DNA of 64,000 nt from Providencia alcalifaciens. GTDB taxonomy: Bacteria > Pseudomonadota > Gammaproteobacteria > Enterobacterales > Enterobacteriaceae. Position 1 is the first letter of the stretch. Each line of letters starts with the position of its first letter. The position numbers were made by a program, and so were the translations under genes. Below are positions 63,537-64,000 of the stretch, piece after piece. The stretch covers positions 1 to 64,000 of the forward strand of contig NZ_CP084296.1 of NCBI RefSeq assembly GCF_020271745.1, in the 5' to 3' direction. Below the pieces are notes generated by a model that saw nothing but the letters and a program-made list of their open reading frames with translations, did no database searches and was not told the origin of the DNA.

Positions 63537-64000
63537 TTACGCACCCGCTGCAATCAATAATTCAGCGATTTCGTGATAGCCTTTTTCCTGTGCTAGCTCT
63601 AACGGTTTTTTACCGTATTTGTCCGTCATATGTGGGTTAGCACCGTGCTCTAACAGCATTTTTACGATTTGCTGCTGTTTTATACCACCATCATTCAGCA
63701 CAATCGCTTCTAGCAATGGAGTCCAGCCGACAAAGTTGGTGTGGTTAACATTAATGTCCGTGTTTTCAAGTAATTCACGCACAATTTCCACATGCCCTTT
63801 TTCGCTAGCTGGCGTGATCCCAACACCACCAAAACGGGTTAATAAATCTAAATTAGGATTAGCAGGTAATATCAAACGTAATAATGTTAAATCATTATTT
63901 AAGCAACTTAATAAAAATGGATTAAAACAGGTTTGGTCTTGTTTATTAATATCAGCGCCAGCATGAATAAGAAAATCAACGCATTCATAGTGCTGATTTA
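63537..64000 (-). CDS. yahD: Ankyrin-repeat protein, YahD-like (5' end outside window)
   Basis: The minus-strand frame is open to the right edge, so only the C-terminal 154 codons are seen. They form ankyrin repeats: FLIHAGADINKQDQ, GITPASEKGHVEIVRELLEN, VGWTPLLEAIVLNDGGIKQQ, MLLEHGANPHMTDKYGKKPL and ELAQEKGYHEIAELLIAAGA. The last two repeats are close to E. coli YahD from memory, including the insert NDGGIKQQQIV. Its role is unknown. It precedes the yahE-like gene by 18 bases in the same order as in E. coli (yahD, E, F, G, I, J), so the whole block was inherited together. Confidence 0.88.
   Translation of the reverse strand, partial: NQHYECVDFLIHAGADINKQDQTCFNPFLLSCLNNDLTLLRLILPANPNLDLLTRFGGVGITPASEKGHVEIVRELLENTDINVNHTNFVGWTPLLEAIVLNDGGIKQQQIVKMLLEHGANPHMTDKYGKKPLELAQEKGYHEIAELLIAAGA

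Overview
The window reads as chromosome of a Gram-negative enterobacterium of the Morganellaceae, most likely Providencia. The base composition is moderately AT-rich. It carries the full narLX-narKGHJI block, a chaperone-usher fimbrial operon, MrpJ-like regulators next to fimbrial adhesins, and homologues of the E. coli yah genes. Family assignments come from reading the sequence, not from a search.

Region 1 (1-11.3 kb) is a decayed genomic island. It holds a YfjP-type GTPase, a KlcA/ArdB antirestriction protein and a YfjQ/DUF932 protein whose 3' end has been replaced by a CdiA-like fragment. Two inverted IS3-family orfA remnants then bracket a leftward fimbrial operon (pilin, chaperone, usher, second DUF1120 subunit). 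Beyond these lie an Imm52-like immunity remnant and a P4-type integrase fragment. Region 2 (11.3-22.4 kb) is the respiratory nitrate reductase locus: NarL/NarX sensing, NarK transport and NarGHJI catalysis, with FNR- and NarL-like sites between narX and narK. Region 3 (22.4-26.9 kb) is a second decayed island. It has a broken second copy of the GTPase locus, a WYL-regulator fragment, an IrmA/YfjT-like secreted protein, a dnaB 3' scrap, an AT-rich fusion of an alpha/beta hydrolase with a YaaW-like domain, and a dead integrase.

Region 4 (27-35.7 kb) holds two small regulated units. The first is a LysR-controlled redox/efflux operon (cyclophilin-like protein, MFS exporter, YahK-type alcohol dehydrogenase, a deleted hydrolase, aldo/keto reductase). 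The second is a MarR/EamA-transporter pair with a clear shared operator, followed by a periplasmic protein of unknown function. Region 5 (35.7-42.2 kb) is a complete type I restriction-modification system. Region 6 (42.6-50.5 kb) is a tandem array of three near-identical modules of about 2.2 kb, each with an MrpJ-like HTH protein, a pilin C-terminal scrap and a two-domain orphan adhesin, separated by IS3 debris.

Region 7 (50.7-55.4 kb) holds a Zur-type zinc-starvation pair (rpmE2-zinT), a folate-independent methionine synthase pair (mesX-mesD) preceded by MetR-like boxes, and a periplasmic isoaspartyl peptidase/asparaginase. Region 8 (55.4-64 kb) is a leftward yahDEFG-permease-yahIJ operon. 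Its proteins are paralogues of the oxamate carbamoyltransferase set (AllF/AllG/AllH) and carbamate kinase, joined to an NCS2-type permease and a Tat-exported amidohydrolase. It looks like an ATP-yielding route for a carbamoylated nitrogen compound.

No tRNA, rRNA, CRISPR array or replication origin was recognised. The best candidates for something undescribed are the hydrolase-YaaW fusion (24201-25556), the triplicated adhesin modules and the yah catabolic operon.
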